A stretch of 64,000 nt of DNA from Amycolatopsis sp. cg9 (GCF_041346945.1 NZ_CP166850.1:2604001-2668000); one strand, 5' to 3'; shown: positions 53,101 through 63,407, numbered from the stretch's first letter. The notes: generated by a model from the letters alone, not told the origin. Made by a program: numbers and translations.

Positions 53101-54392
53101 GCGGAGCCCAGCACCCGGTCCAGGTAGGTGTTCGTGAAGACGCGGTTCGGGTCGGTTTCCTTGCGCACGCGCAGGAAGTCGTCGAAGTGCGGGTAGCGCG
53201 AGCGGAGGACGCCGGCGTCGAGGTCGTGCATCTTGCCCCAGTGCGGGCGGCCGCCGACCGCGCCGGCGATCTTCTCGAACGCGCTGAAGTACTCGCGGTA
53301 CGGCATGCCGACGAACTGGTGGATGGCGATGTAGGCGGAGTCGCGGCCCTGCGCGGTCGACAGCCAGATGTCGTCGGCCGCGGCGACCCGCACCTCGACC
53401 GGGAACATCACCGGGTCCTTCAGCTTCGGCACCACGGACCGTAGCTCGGCGAGCACGTCGAGCACTGATTCACGTGGAACAGCGTATTCCGTTTCGGTGA
53501 AGCGGACGTTGCGCGCGGTGACGAAGACGCGGTGGGAAGTGTCGCTGTACTCGCGCGCGGAGAGCATGTTCGACGCGAAGTTGTTCAGCGGGCGCACGAG
53601 CCGCGGCATCAGCCGGCCGGTCCGGCAGAGTCCGCCGAAGGCGACGTTCTCCATGATCTGGTAGTCGACGAACTCGCGGACCTTGCTCAGCGGCTCGGCC
53701 GTCTCGCAGCGGTTGTTGCGCTTGACCAGCGCGTTCTTGCCGTACGGGAACCAGTAGAACTCGAAGTGCTCGTTCTCGTCGGCGAAGTCGTGGAAGCCTT
53801 CGAGGACCTGCTCCAGCGGCTCGGGCCGTTCCTGCGCGCGCAGCACGAACGACGGCTCGCACTGGAGCGTCACGGTGGTGATCACGCCGAGCGCGCCGAG
53901 GCCGACGCGGGCGGCGGCGAAGAGGTCCGGTTTTTCGGCCGCCGAGCAGGTGACGACCGAGCCGTCCGCGAGGACGAGCTCGAGCGCGGCGATCTGGGTG
54001 GCGATGCCGCCGAGCTTCGCGCCGGTGCCGTGGGTACCGGTGGAAATCGCGCCGGCGATGGTCTGCGCGTCGATGTCCCCGAGGTTGGTCATGGCCAGCC
54101 CGACTGCGTCGAGGGCGGCGTTGAGCTGCTTGATCGTCGTTCCGGAGCGGACGGTGACGAGCCCGGTTTCGAGGTCGACGCGCTCGATGCCGGTCCAGTA
54201 CCGCAGGTCGAGGGCGTCGGAGTCGGCGACGGCGATCGCGGTGAAGGAGTGCCCGCTGCCCCAGGGGCGCACGGTCCGGCCGGCCGCGGCGACACCTTCG
54301 ACGGCTGCGGCGATCTCGGCCACGCTGCGCGGCTGGTGAACGTGCTGCGGCGAGGCGGACGCCGTGCCCGCCCAGTTGGTCCACCGGGTCAT
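53097..54392 (-). CDS. D-arabinono-1,4-lactone oxidase-type FAD oxidoreductase
   Basis: 431 residues from ATG 54392, five bases after GGAGGG; the ATG at 54407 overlaps that ribosome site. FAD-binding (VAO/PCMH) domain: RTVRPWGSGHSFTAIA with the His of the covalent-FAD motif, TNLGDIDAQTIAGAISTGTHGTG and GLGALGVITTVTLQ. The C-terminal ALO domain ends GRPHWGKMHDLD...RKETDPNRVFTNTYLDRVLG. It oxidises a sugar lactone or alditol with O2. A parS-like palindrome lies in its codons at 53466-53481. The 3' end overlaps the prs-like gene by 4 bases. Confidence 0.92.
   Translation of the reverse strand: MTRWTNWAGTASASPQHVHQPRSVAEIAAAVEGVAAAGRTVRPWGSGHSFTAIAVADSDALDLRYWTGIERVDLETGLVTVRSGTTIKQLNAALDAVGLAMTNLGDIDAQTIAGAISTGTHGTGAKLGGIATQIAALELVLADGSVVTCSAAEKPDLFAAARVGLGALGVITTVTLQCEPSFVLRAQERPEPLEQVLEGFHDFADENEHFEFYWFPYGKNALVKRNNRCETAEPLSKVREFVDYQIMENVAFGGLCRTGRLMPRLVRPLNNFASNMLSAREYSDTSHRVFVTARNVRFTETEYAVPRESVLDVLAELRSVVPKLKDPVMFPVEVRVAAADDIWLSTAQGRDSAYIAIHQFVGMPYREYFSAFEKIAGAVGGRPHWGKMHDLDAGVLRSRYPHFDDFLRVRKETDPNRVFTNTYLDRVLGSA
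53466..53481. promoter_or_regulatory. parS-like ParB binding site inside a coding sequence
   Basis: TGATTCACGTGGAACA (plus strand) agrees with the consensus TGTTTCACGTGAAACA at 14 of 16 positions; the minus strand reads TGTTCCACGTGAATCA, 15 of 16 to the form with an ambiguous fifth base. It forces rare codons GTT-CCA-CGT-GAA-TCA (VPRES) in the lactone oxidase gene. Confidence 0.65.
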
Positions 54393-54432
54393 CCGCGCGC
54401 CCTCCATCGGTCGAGTGCTCGAAACAGTAAGT

Positions 54433-54443
54433 GAATAGTATTC
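54433..54443. promoter_or_regulatory. Operator-like palindrome between divergent genes
   Basis: GAATA (54433-54437), G, TATTC (54439-54443) is a perfect 11-base dyad within the 85-base gap between the lactone oxidase and DSD1-type genes. It is flanked by GAAAC (54421-54425) and GTTTC (54446-54450), a second, outer inverted repeat. Confidence 0.5.
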
Positions 54444-54477
54444 GCGTTTCAAGCCTTCGTGTCGTACTTTAGACCTC

Positions 54478-55662
54478 GTGACCAGTGCGACGGTGTACGA
54501 CTTGGCGACCAAGGACCTCGATCCGCCCTTGGCCGTCGTCGACTTGGCGGCCTTCGACGCGAACGCCGACGACCTCCGCCGCCGCGCGGCGGGCAAGCCG
54601 ATCCGCGTGGTCAGCAAGTCGGTCCGCTGCCGGGCGCTGCTGGAGCGCGTGCTCGCGATGCCGGGCTTCGAAGGCCTGATGTGCTACTCGCTCGCCGAAG
54701 CCGTCTGGCACGTCGAGCAGGGCACGACCGATGACATCGTCGTCGCCTACCCGACGGCCGACCACGAAGCCCTCCGCCGCCTGGCCGCCTCCGACGAAGC
54801 CCGCGCGGCGATCGCGATCATGGTCGACTCGCCCGAGCACCTGGACCTGGTGGACGCGGCCCTCGGCCACGGCCACCCGGAAATCCGCGTCTGCCTGGAA
54901 CTGGACGCGTCCTGGCGCCCGCTGCCGGGCGTCCACGTCGGCACGCGCCGCTCGCCGGTGTTCACCCCGAAGCAGGCGTCGGCGCTGGCCCGCCGGATCC
55001 TCGCCCGCCCGGGCTTCCGCCTGGTGGGCGTGATGGCGTACGAAGGCCAGATCGCCGGCCTCGGCGACGCGGCGGGCGCCCGCCTCAACCGGGCGGTGAT
55101 CGGCTGGATGCAACGCCGCTCGGCGGCCGAGCTGAACCGCCGCCGCGGCGAAGCGGTCCGAGCGGTCCAGGCCGTGACCGCGCTGGAGTTCGTCAACGGC
55201 GGCGGCACCGGCAGCATCGAGTCGACGGGCGCGGACGCGGTCGTCACGGAGATCGCGGCCGGCTCGGGCCTGATCGGCCCGACGCTCTTCGACGGCTACA
55301 CGAAGTTCACACCCCGCCCGGCCGCGCTGTTCGCCCTCCCGGTCGTCCGCCGCCCGACCCGCACCATCGCCACCCTCTTTTCCGGCGGCTACATCGCTTC
55401 CGGGCCGACAGGCGCTTCGCGAGTCCCGCAGCCGTACCTGCCGACGGGCCTGAAGCTGCTCGGCTTCGAAGGCGCGGGCGAGGTCCAGACCCCGGTCACG
55501 GGCCGAGCGGCCCGCACCCTGAAGCTCGGCGACCGGGTGTGGCTGCGCCACGCGAAGGCGGGCGAGCTGGCCGAGCGCTTCACGCACTACCACCTGGTGC
55601 AGGGCGACCGGGTCGAGCGCACCGTCCCGACGTACCGGGGCGAGCACCAGAACTTCGGCTGA
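54478..55662 (+). CDS. DSD1-type PLP enzyme (D-amino-acid deaminase/aldolase-like)
   Basis: 394 residues from GTG 54478. An alanine-racemase-like TIM barrel with the PLP lysine in RVVSKSVRCRALL, near residue 47, VCLELDASWRPLPGVHVGTRRSP, LVGVMAYEGQIAGLGD and NGGGTGSIESTGADAVVTEIAAGSGLIGP. A C-terminal beta domain ends ERFTHYHLVQGDRVERTVPTYRGEHQNFG, with the His/Cys positions of zinc-dependent D-serine dehydratase/D-threonine aldolase relatives only partly visible. The divergent sugar-lactone oxidase is often its neighbour in actinomycetes, as I recall, so the two may share a pathway. Confidence 0.87.
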   Translation: MTSATVYDLATKDLDPPLAVVDLAAFDANADDLRRRAAGKPIRVVSKSVRCRALLERVLAMPGFEGLMCYSLAEAVWHVEQGTTDDIVVAYPTADHEALRRLAASDEARAAIAIMVDSPEHLDLVDAALGHGHPEIRVCLELDASWRPLPGVHVGTRRSPVFTPKQASALARRILARPGFRLVGVMAYEGQIAGLGDAAGARLNRAVIGWMQRRSAAELNRRRGEAVRAVQAVTALEFVNGGGTGSIESTGADAVVTEIAAGSGLIGPTLFDGYTKFTPRPAALFALPVVRRPTRTIATLFSGGYIASGPTGASRVPQPYLPTGLKLLGFEGAGEVQTPVTGRAARTLKLGDRVWLRHAKAGELAERFTHYHLVQGDRVERTVPTYRGEHQNFG

Positions 55663-55802
55663 CGCCGGTACCGCGTCCGCGCGGCAGAACACCGGCCTCG
55701 CCGCCGCGGTCGCCGTGTTGTCCCAACCCCGGACGGGTGAGTTCCCGCCCGAATCAGCCCGGATGTGTCGTGGCCGCGCGGTCTGTCCGGCGGCGCGGCG
55801 AT

Positions 55803-55855
55803 GTCATGAAAGGGTCGTTCATGACGTCTGGTGAGGTGAACGACCCCTTCATGAC
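55803..55855. repeat. Long nested inverted repeat (REP/MITE-like)
   Basis: GTCATGAAAGGGTCGTTCA (55803-55821) pairs with TGAACGACCCCTTCATGAC (55837-55855) with one wobble, a 19-base stem with a 15-base loop. Within the left arm GTCATGAA (55803-55810) and TTCATGAC (55818-55825) form a second, exclusive hairpin. Sequence content (TCATGAA, GGGTCGTTCA) is unlike the surrounding DNA. Confidence 0.8.
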
Positions 55856-56020
55856 GTGCGGGCGGCCGGATCGTTCACGGCGTCGGCGCGGAGACAATGC
55901 GGTCCGGTCGAGGCCCTTGCGCCTGACAACCGGCCCCCGCGCGCGCCCCGCCCTTCCCTGGGGGAACCCCCGCTTCCAGTCTATCGGCGCCCACCGACGA
56001 CCCGGGCCCGAACCACGGGG

Positions 56021-56063
56021 TTGTCCACAGCCGTGCATACCTGTGGACAACTTCTGTGGACAA
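56021..56063. promoter_or_regulatory. Cluster of three DnaA-box sequences
   Basis: TTGTCCACA at 56021-56029 (plus) and TGTGGACAA at 56042-56050 and 56055-56063 (minus) are three exact copies of the high-GC actinomycete DnaA 9-mer within 43 bases. The last ends at the tetR stop codon. Confidence 0.65.
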
Positions 56064-56711
56064 CTACGACTGTTCCCCGAACCGGGCCGCCAGGTACCCC
56101 TTCACCACGTACTTGGCCTCCGCGACGATCTTCTCGTCCCCGCTCGGTTCCTTCCGGAAGGCCAGCTTCAGCAGCGCGTCGGCCACCTCGTTGGCGATGC
56201 CGATCGCGAACCGCAGGTCCTCGACCGGCCGGTCCACCTGCGTGGACACCAGGTCCGTCAGCGAATCCACGATCACCGCGTTGTTGTCACGGGTCTCGTC
56301 CAGGAGCTGGCGGTCGATGATGTCGCCGAAGTGGACCTTCGAGAAGCCCGGGACCGAGCGGTGCATCTCGAGGTAGATGTCGAGGATCGAGTCGACGACG
56401 TCCCACCAGTGTTCGGGGCCGAGCTGCTTGAGGCGCTCGTTCACCGCGCCCACGAACCGTTCCAGGTTCCGGGCGGTGAGCGCTTGCACCACCGCGCGCT
56501 TGTCGGGGAAGAACTGGTACAGCGACCCCACGGCGACCCCGGCGCGCTTGGCGATCAGGGTGGTCGTCAGCGCGTCGTAACCGAGCTCGTCGATCAACGC
56601 CGCGCTCGCGTCGAGCATCTGCTCGACGCGCTTGGCGCTGCGTTGCTGAACCGGCTGCCGGCGCAAAGGGGTGGCTTCTGCCGGCACCTTCGCGGCCTGG
56701 ATGTCGGACAC
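56064..56711 (-). CDS. TetR-family transcriptional regulator
   Basis: 215 residues from GTG 56711, with GAGGAG four bases upstream. N-terminal helix-turn-helix: RSAKRVEQMLDASAALIDELGYDALTTTLIAKRAGVAVGSLYQFFPDKRAVVQAL. The C-terminal ligand domain is all-helical with an aspartate-rich middle (VVDSILDIYLEMHRSVPGFSKVHFGDIIDRQLLDE). It is divergent from the beta-glucosidase/MFS operon and most likely represses it, sensing a sugar glycoside or aglycone (inference). Confidence 0.92.
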   Translation of the reverse strand: MSDIQAAKVPAEATPLRRQPVQQRSAKRVEQMLDASAALIDELGYDALTTTLIAKRAGVAVGSLYQFFPDKRAVVQALTARNLERFVGAVNERLKQLGPEHWWDVVDSILDIYLEMHRSVPGFSKVHFGDIIDRQLLDETRDNNAVIVDSLTDLVSTQVDRPVEDLRFAIGIANEVADALLKLAFRKEPSGDEKIVAEAKYVVKGYLAARFGEQS

Positions 56712-56803
56712 GGCGCTCCTCCTCGTCTGATCTGGGACTTTATCGTGCCGACGGGGTTCCCCACGGACGAGTGAAGACCTAGTATATGAGAACTTTTCAT
56801 GTT

Positions 56804-56817
56804 CACCCGTACGGGTG
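56804..56817. promoter_or_regulatory. Operator palindrome before the beta-glucosidase gene
   Basis: CACCCGTACGGGTG is a perfect 14-base palindrome 24 bases before GTG 56842. Just upstream, TAGTATATGAG gives an AT-rich -10-like element. The site fits binding by the divergent TetR regulator. Confidence 0.6.
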
Positions 56818-56823
56818 TCCTGA

Positions 56824-59410
<2,587 letters not shown>

Positions 59411-59423
59411 GAGAAGTTTGGAA

Positions 59424-59475
59424 CCGCGGGCCGGTGCCGGTCGGGGGAGGGGAGTGCAACGGCACCGGCCCGCGG
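59424..59475 (+). terminator. Terminator of the beta-glucosidase/MFS operon
   Basis: CCGCGGGCCGGTGCC (59424-59438) pairs perfectly with GGCACCGGCCCGCGG (59461-59475), a 15-base stem with a 22-base loop, 13 bases after the stop codon. Confidence 0.8.
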
Positions 59476-59750
59476 AATTCAGGGACCGCCCGAGCGGGCG
59501 GATCGCCGCGGTCGAACCAGTGGTCCATACCGCAGCTTGATGATCAATCTAGCGGGGGATTACCGCCCCGGCTAGGGCTAACGCGTAATTTTTTCGATTA
59601 ATCGCGGTGGGGACCGGGATGATGGCCGAGGGCTGGTTCGCACTGCTCGGGGGTGCGGGCGAAACAGCCCTCGGCCGGGCGAGTGCCGGCACGGGTCCGA
59701 TGGGGCGATCGGCCGGCCGCGCTCGCCGGATCGAGGTGGGCCGCCGGAGT

Positions 59751-59773
59751 GGCACTTTCCCTATGAAAGTGCC
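59751..59773. repeat. Inverted repeat related to the palindrome at 41113
   Basis: GGCACTTTC (59751-59759) and GAAAGTGCC (59765-59773) flank CCTAT. The arms are the same as in the coding palindrome at 41112-41132, suggesting a dispersed element family. Confidence 0.8.
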
Positions 59774-59814
59774 GTCTCTTCACGTCGGTTTCACGTGGCG
59801 ACGGCCCGGGTGGC

Positions 59815-60228
59815 TCAGGCGGTGACCGCTCGGCGCGGGTTCACGAGCGCGTGGCGACCGGTGGTCTCGGCCGCGGTGGGGGCCGGGTGGACCGGGACCG
59901 GGCTCTTGCGGCGGCCCTGGAGGCGGCGGTCCGACGGGGCCTGCTGCTGCGGGGCCAGTCCGCCGGCTACCAAGTGTTCGTGCGCGACCTGCCAGACCGA
60001 GCACGGCGCCTTGCAGCGGTGCCACCGGGTCGAGCAGGTCGGGCAGTCGCCGCGCTCGTCGGGCTCGTGCATCTTCAGCATCGCGCGCCACGCCTCCGTC
60101 AACCGGGGCAGTTCGCTGCGCGCCACCGAGACGAGCGACTGGGCGTCGGCGCGGTTCGCCAGGTCGGTCAGCATGTCGAGGCGTTCCCAAACCGCGTTGC
60201 GGAGGACCTGCCCGAGTACCTGATCCAT
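59815..60228 (-). CDS. Hypothetical protein with a zinc-binding-like CxxC region
   Basis: 137 residues from ATG 60228. A helical N-terminus (MDQVLGQVLRNAVWERLDMLTDLANRADAQSLVSVARSELPRL) is followed by a cysteine cluster, RGDCPTCSTRWHRCKAPCSVW, that could bind zinc, and a basic, disordered tail. No family recognised. It lies 12 bases after the gene at 60241 and probably shares its transcript. The pair is divergent from the HTH-TPR regulator, which suggests a functional link but does not prove one. Confidence 0.75.
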   Translation of the reverse strand: MDQVLGQVLRNAVWERLDMLTDLANRADAQSLVSVARSELPRLTEAWRAMLKMHEPDERGDCPTCSTRWHRCKAPCSVWQVAHEHLVAGGLAPQQQAPSDRRLQGRRKSPVPVHPAPTAAETTGRHALVNPRRAVTA

Positions 60229-60240
60229 GTCAGCTCACCG

Positions 60241-60585
60241 TTACCTTTCCGCCATCTTGGCGGCTTCGTTGAGCGCGGCGCGCAGCTGGCCGAGCTGGCC
60301 GGACGTCAGCCGCGCGGTCTCGCCGGGGGGCGAGACCAGTACCACCTGGTTGTCTTCGACGAACACCGTCACCGCGCGTTCCCGGCTGATCAGGTCGCCG
60401 CACTGCACCCGCCACACGAGCTGACCGCCCTCGTAGTGGCGGACGCTCGCGGTGCGGGGGTCCACCGCGGCGGCCGGGGTGACGGGACGGACGGCGGAGA
60501 CGGGAGAGACCGTCGCGATCGCCGGCCGCACGGCGCGGGTGGCCGTGCCGGCATGTCCTCCTGCGAACGAGTCCACGAACTCCAC
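60241..60585 (-). CDS. Hypothetical protein
   Basis: 114 residues from GTG 60585, six bases after GGAG; upstream codons are Arg/Cys-rich and lack a start signal. A Ala/Pro/Val-rich N-terminal half precedes a beta-rich domain: VRHYEGGQLVWRVQCGDLISRERAVTVFVEDNQVVLVSPPGETARLTSGQLGQLRAALNEAAKMAER. The strand pattern followed by a final helix is reminiscent of small regulatory partner proteins of HTH genes in Streptomyces (DUF397-like in position), but the sequence does not clearly match. Confidence 0.72.
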   Translation of the reverse strand: MEFVDSFAGGHAGTATRAVRPAIATVSPVSAVRPVTPAAAVDPRTASVRHYEGGQLVWRVQCGDLISRERAVTVFVEDNQVVLVSPPGETARLTSGQLGQLRAALNEAAKMAER

Positions 60586-60891
60586 GCCCTTCTCCGCTCT
60601 GTCGAAAGTCCTTCGAAGATGCCTTCTGCAACATCCCTGCGGTTTTCGTAGCTCTCCGTGATCGCTGCCGGTGTCCGGGCGGTGACGGAGATCTGACAAC
60701 TACAGTGAGGTGCAACCGGCTGCGATAGAAGGTCGAAATGGCGTCATAGCGGTGACCGGACTCGGTTCCACGGTAAGCGGTCAACGGACTTCGCCCGGGC
60801 CGATCAGGGCGCCAGTTCGGCAGTTCACACGGTTCACCAGGTTTGCCTACGCTGTTTCACAGACGCCCGACCGGACAGTGGAGGGGGCGCG
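60586..60891. other. 306-base divergent promoter region
   Basis: Between the gene at 60241 and the HTH-TPR regulator. It includes GTTCAC repeated at 60823-60828 and 60833-60838 (GTTCACACGGTTCACC) and TACGCT near 60847, a plausible promoter for the regulator, plus GTGAGGTGC-type purine runs. No gene seen. Confidence 0.55.
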
Positions 60892-62277
60892 ATGGACGCC
60901 AGTAACGGTGGCAGTGCCGACGCCCGGCAGAGCCACGCAGTTCCCGCTGACGCGTGGGAGCAGCCCGAGATGAGAGCTGCTCTCGCGTCGCGCGAGATCA
61001 GCGGTGTCTACCGCCTCTTGCGCAAGCACGGTGTCTCGCAGCGCCAGATCGCCGCGATGACCGGCCAGTCCCAGTCCGAGGTGTCGGAGATCCTCAAGGG
61101 TCGCCAGGTCATGGCCTACGACGTCCTCACGAGGATCGCCGACGGCCTGGGTGTCCCACGTGGATACATGGGCCTCGCCTACGACGAGGCCACGGCGATA
61201 CGCGTCGTCGGCTCCGCCGACGGCCAGCAGGCTGAGGAGGACGAGTCCGTGAAGCGACGGAGGTTCCTCGCGCACGCCGCCCAGGTCACGATGGGTGCGG
61301 CGGTGTTCGGTCCGGAATCGGGCACCTGGTCGGCGGGACCGGCGCGCACGCCGGCGCCGGGCCGGATCGGCATGACCGACGTGCGCCAGGTGGAGGCCGC
61401 GACGCGCGCGCTCCGGGCGCTGGACTACCAGTACGGCGGCGGGTTCTGCCGCGACGCCGTCGTGGCGCAGCTGTCCTGGGGGCAGCAGATGCTCGAGGCG
61501 CACGGCACCGACATCGTCAAGAACCGCCTGTACGTGGCACTGGCCGACCTTCACTCGCTGGCCGGCTGGACCTCCTTCGACACCGGCCTGATGGACTCCG
61601 CCCGCGGGCACTTCGCGAACGCGCTGGACCTGGCCAAGCAGGGCGAGAACCACCCGCTGGTGGCCAACGTCCTCTACCGCATGGGCCGCGTCTACCTGCA
61701 CCAGGACGCCCCGAACGACGCGCTGAAGCTGTTCCAGCTCGGCCAGATCGCCGCCCAGGAAAGCGGTTCCGAGCTGGCGGTTTCCGTGCTGTGCGCGAAC
61801 GAGGCCTGGGCCTACGCGATGATGGGCAACGAAGAGCAGGCGGTGAAGCTGCTCGGCCGGAGCAAGGACGAGTTCGAGCGCGCCAACCTGGCCGAGGCCG
61901 AGTCCTGGGTGAAGTTCTTCACCGAGACCGACGTCTACGCCATGGTCGGCACCGTCCACACGGTCCTCGCGCAGAAGAACGCCGAGCACACCAAGTACGC
62001 GATCCCGGCGCTGACCAGGGCCGTCGACTCCTACGACGACGAAATGGCCCGGTCCAAGACGTTCATGCTGAGCGCGCTGGCCACCAACCACCTGCTGGAC
62101 GGCGACCTCGACCACGGCGCCAAGGTCGGCGGCAAGGCCATCGACTGCGCCGAGGGCATCAAGTCCGAGCGGGTCAAGGACCGGATGCGGCCGCTGCAGG
62201 AAGAGGCGGAGCGCCGCCGCAACAACGCCGACGCGCGTGACCTCGCCGATCGCCTCCACGCTTTCTACGCCGCATAA
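60892..62277 (+). CDS. HTH-TPR transcriptional regulator, NsdA-like
   Basis: 461 residues from ATG 60892 with GAGGGGGCG just before it. An XRE-type helix-turn-helix at about 38-85 (GVSQRQIAAMTGQSQSEVSEILKGRQVMAYDVLTRIADGLGVPRGYMGLAYDE) is followed by KRRRFLAHAAQVTMGAAVFGP and at least four TPR-like helical repeats (LADLHSLAGWTSFDTGLMDSARGHFANALDLAK, VLYRMGRVYLHQDAPNDALKLFQLG, ANEAWAYAMMGNEEQAVKLLGRS). This layout matches NsdA of Streptomyces, which represses sporulation and antibiotic production. Ends inside the next gene. Confidence 0.87.
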   Translation: MDASNGGSADARQSHAVPADAWEQPEMRAALASREISGVYRLLRKHGVSQRQIAAMTGQSQSEVSEILKGRQVMAYDVLTRIADGLGVPRGYMGLAYDEATAIRVVGSADGQQAEEDESVKRRRFLAHAAQVTMGAAVFGPESGTWSAGPARTPAPGRIGMTDVRQVEAATRALRALDYQYGGGFCRDAVVAQLSWGQQMLEAHGTDIVKNRLYVALADLHSLAGWTSFDTGLMDSARGHFANALDLAKQGENHPLVANVLYRMGRVYLHQDAPNDALKLFQLGQIAAQESGSELAVSVLCANEAWAYAMMGNEEQAVKLLGRSKDEFERANLAEAESWVKFFTETDVYAMVGTVHTVLAQKNAEHTKYAIPALTRAVDSYDDEMARSKTFMLSALATNHLLDGDLDHGAKVGGKAIDCAEGIKSERVKDRMRPLQEEAERRRNNADARDLADRLHAFYAA

Positions 62278-63196
62278 CGCCGGGGGCGGCGGGGGCACCG
62301 GGGCTGTCTTGGCCGGCCGGTTCACAGCCGGGAAACTGCGCGGCGTGCTGGCGGAGACGTGCGCCCTGCTGGGGGTCGACCCGGCGGGCGCGCGGCTGCT
62401 GCGGTTCACGAACAACGCGGTGTACGCGCTGGTCACGGCCCCGCTCGTGATCCGGATCGTCGGGTCCACGCAGCTGCGGCACCGGGTCGGGACCGTCGTG
62501 CGCGTCGCCCGGCACTTCGAACGCCACGGCGTCCCCGCGATCCGGCTCCTCGGCGACGTCGAGCAGCCCTTGTCGGTCGGCGGGCACCTGGTGACCGTGT
62601 GGCACCAGGTGCCGAGCATCGGCCGGCCGGCGACCGCGACCGACCTGGCCCGGCTGCTGCGCCAGGTGCACGCGCTGCCCGCGCCCGACGGCCTCGCCGA
62701 GTGGGCGCCGTTCGCCGCGGTGCGGGCCCGGGTGTCCGACGCCGAAGAGCTCGGCGACGCCGACCGCGAGTTCCTGCTCGAGCGCTGCGCCGACCTCGAA
62801 GACCGGCTGGCCGGGCTGGAGTTCCCGCTGCCCAGGGGCCTGGTCCACGGCGACGCGTACCCCGGCAACGTCATCCCCGGCCCGCACGGCCCGGTGCTCT
62901 GCGACTTCGATTCGTCGTGCGTCGGCCCGCCGGAGTGGGACCTGACGCCGCTGGCCGTCGGCCGCGAGCGGTTCGGGGACCCGCCGGTGCACTACCGGAC
63001 GTTCGCCGCGGCGTACGGCTTCGACGTGACGTCGTGGTCCGGGTTCGCGGTGCTCCGCGGCATCCGCGAGCTGAAGCTGACGACGAGCGTGCTGCCGATC
63101 CTGCGCAGCCGGCCGCAGGTGCGGCCCGAGCTGTTCCGCCGGTTGGCCGACCTCCGCAGCGGCCGGACGGACGTGCGCTGGACGCGTTACCGCTGA
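62237..63196 (+). CDS. Aminoglycoside-phosphotransferase-family kinase
   Basis: 319 residues from GTG 62237, overlapping the regulator gene by 41 bases. APH fold: nucleotide pocket region LLRFTNNAVYALVTAPLVIRIV, catalytic loop LVHGDAYPGNVI (HGDxxxxN) and metal-binding LCDFDSSCVGPPEWDLTPLAVG. Members phosphorylate antibiotics, choline, homoserine or other small molecules; the name does not prove resistance. Tight overlap suggests co-regulation with the NsdA-like protein. Confidence 0.88.
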   Translation: MTSPIASTLSTPHNAGGGGGTGAVLAGRFTAGKLRGVLAETCALLGVDPAGARLLRFTNNAVYALVTAPLVIRIVGSTQLRHRVGTVVRVARHFERHGVPAIRLLGDVEQPLSVGGHLVTVWHQVPSIGRPATATDLARLLRQVHALPAPDGLAEWAPFAAVRARVSDAEELGDADREFLLERCADLEDRLAGLEFPLPRGLVHGDAYPGNVIPGPHGPVLCDFDSSCVGPPEWDLTPLAVGRERFGDPPVHYRTFAAAYGFDVTSWSGFAVLRGIRELKLTTSVLPILRSRPQVRPELFRRLADLRSGRTDVRWTRYR

Positions 63197-63407
63197 GCCG
63201 GGACTGTCACATGATGTGACCGGCACCACAACCTGCACGTGCATTCGCCGACTGCAAATGACCGTTCGTCGCTTCGGAAATGCGGTCCGCTCAGGGTAGA
63301 AAGTTCGGCCCGACCGGTCGCCCCCAATGGTCTACCCGTCATCCCAATGCGCAAGTTGCAGCTACTCGCCGTGACTCCGCAGCGGTCTCACCTGCGGGGA
63401 AGGGCTT

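Larger units (their letters stand above)
55663..56063. other. 401-base intergenic region with dispersed repeat and DnaA boxes
   Basis: Non-coding between the DSD1-type gene and the end of tetR. It contains the inverted repeat at 55803-55855 and three DnaA-box matches at 56021-56063. Frames across it are Arg/Pro-rich without ribosome sites. No terminator for the DSD1-type gene is obvious. Confidence 0.7.
59411..59814. other. 404-base intergenic region between convergent genes
   Basis: Contains the MFS terminator (59424-59475), an AT-rich patch around 59535-59605 (GATTAATCG, TAATTTTTTCG), the inverted repeat at 59751-59773 and a GTTTCACGTG half-site at 59788-59797. No convincing gene; short frames lack ribosome sites. 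Confidence 0.7.

Noticed and set aside
55663..56063. Possible riboswitch or small RNA in the non-coding stretch
   Set aside because: Apart from the inverted repeat there is no conserved riboswitch core I can recognise and no clear promoter-terminator pair.
61141..61175. CACGTG in GTGTCCCACGTGGATACA as a further parS site
   Set aside because: Only the central hexamer agrees; five or more mismatches to the 16-mer.
62237..63196. Antibiotic-resistance gene
   Set aside because: The APH fold is shared by many metabolic kinases; nothing in the sequence identifies an aminoglycoside substrate.
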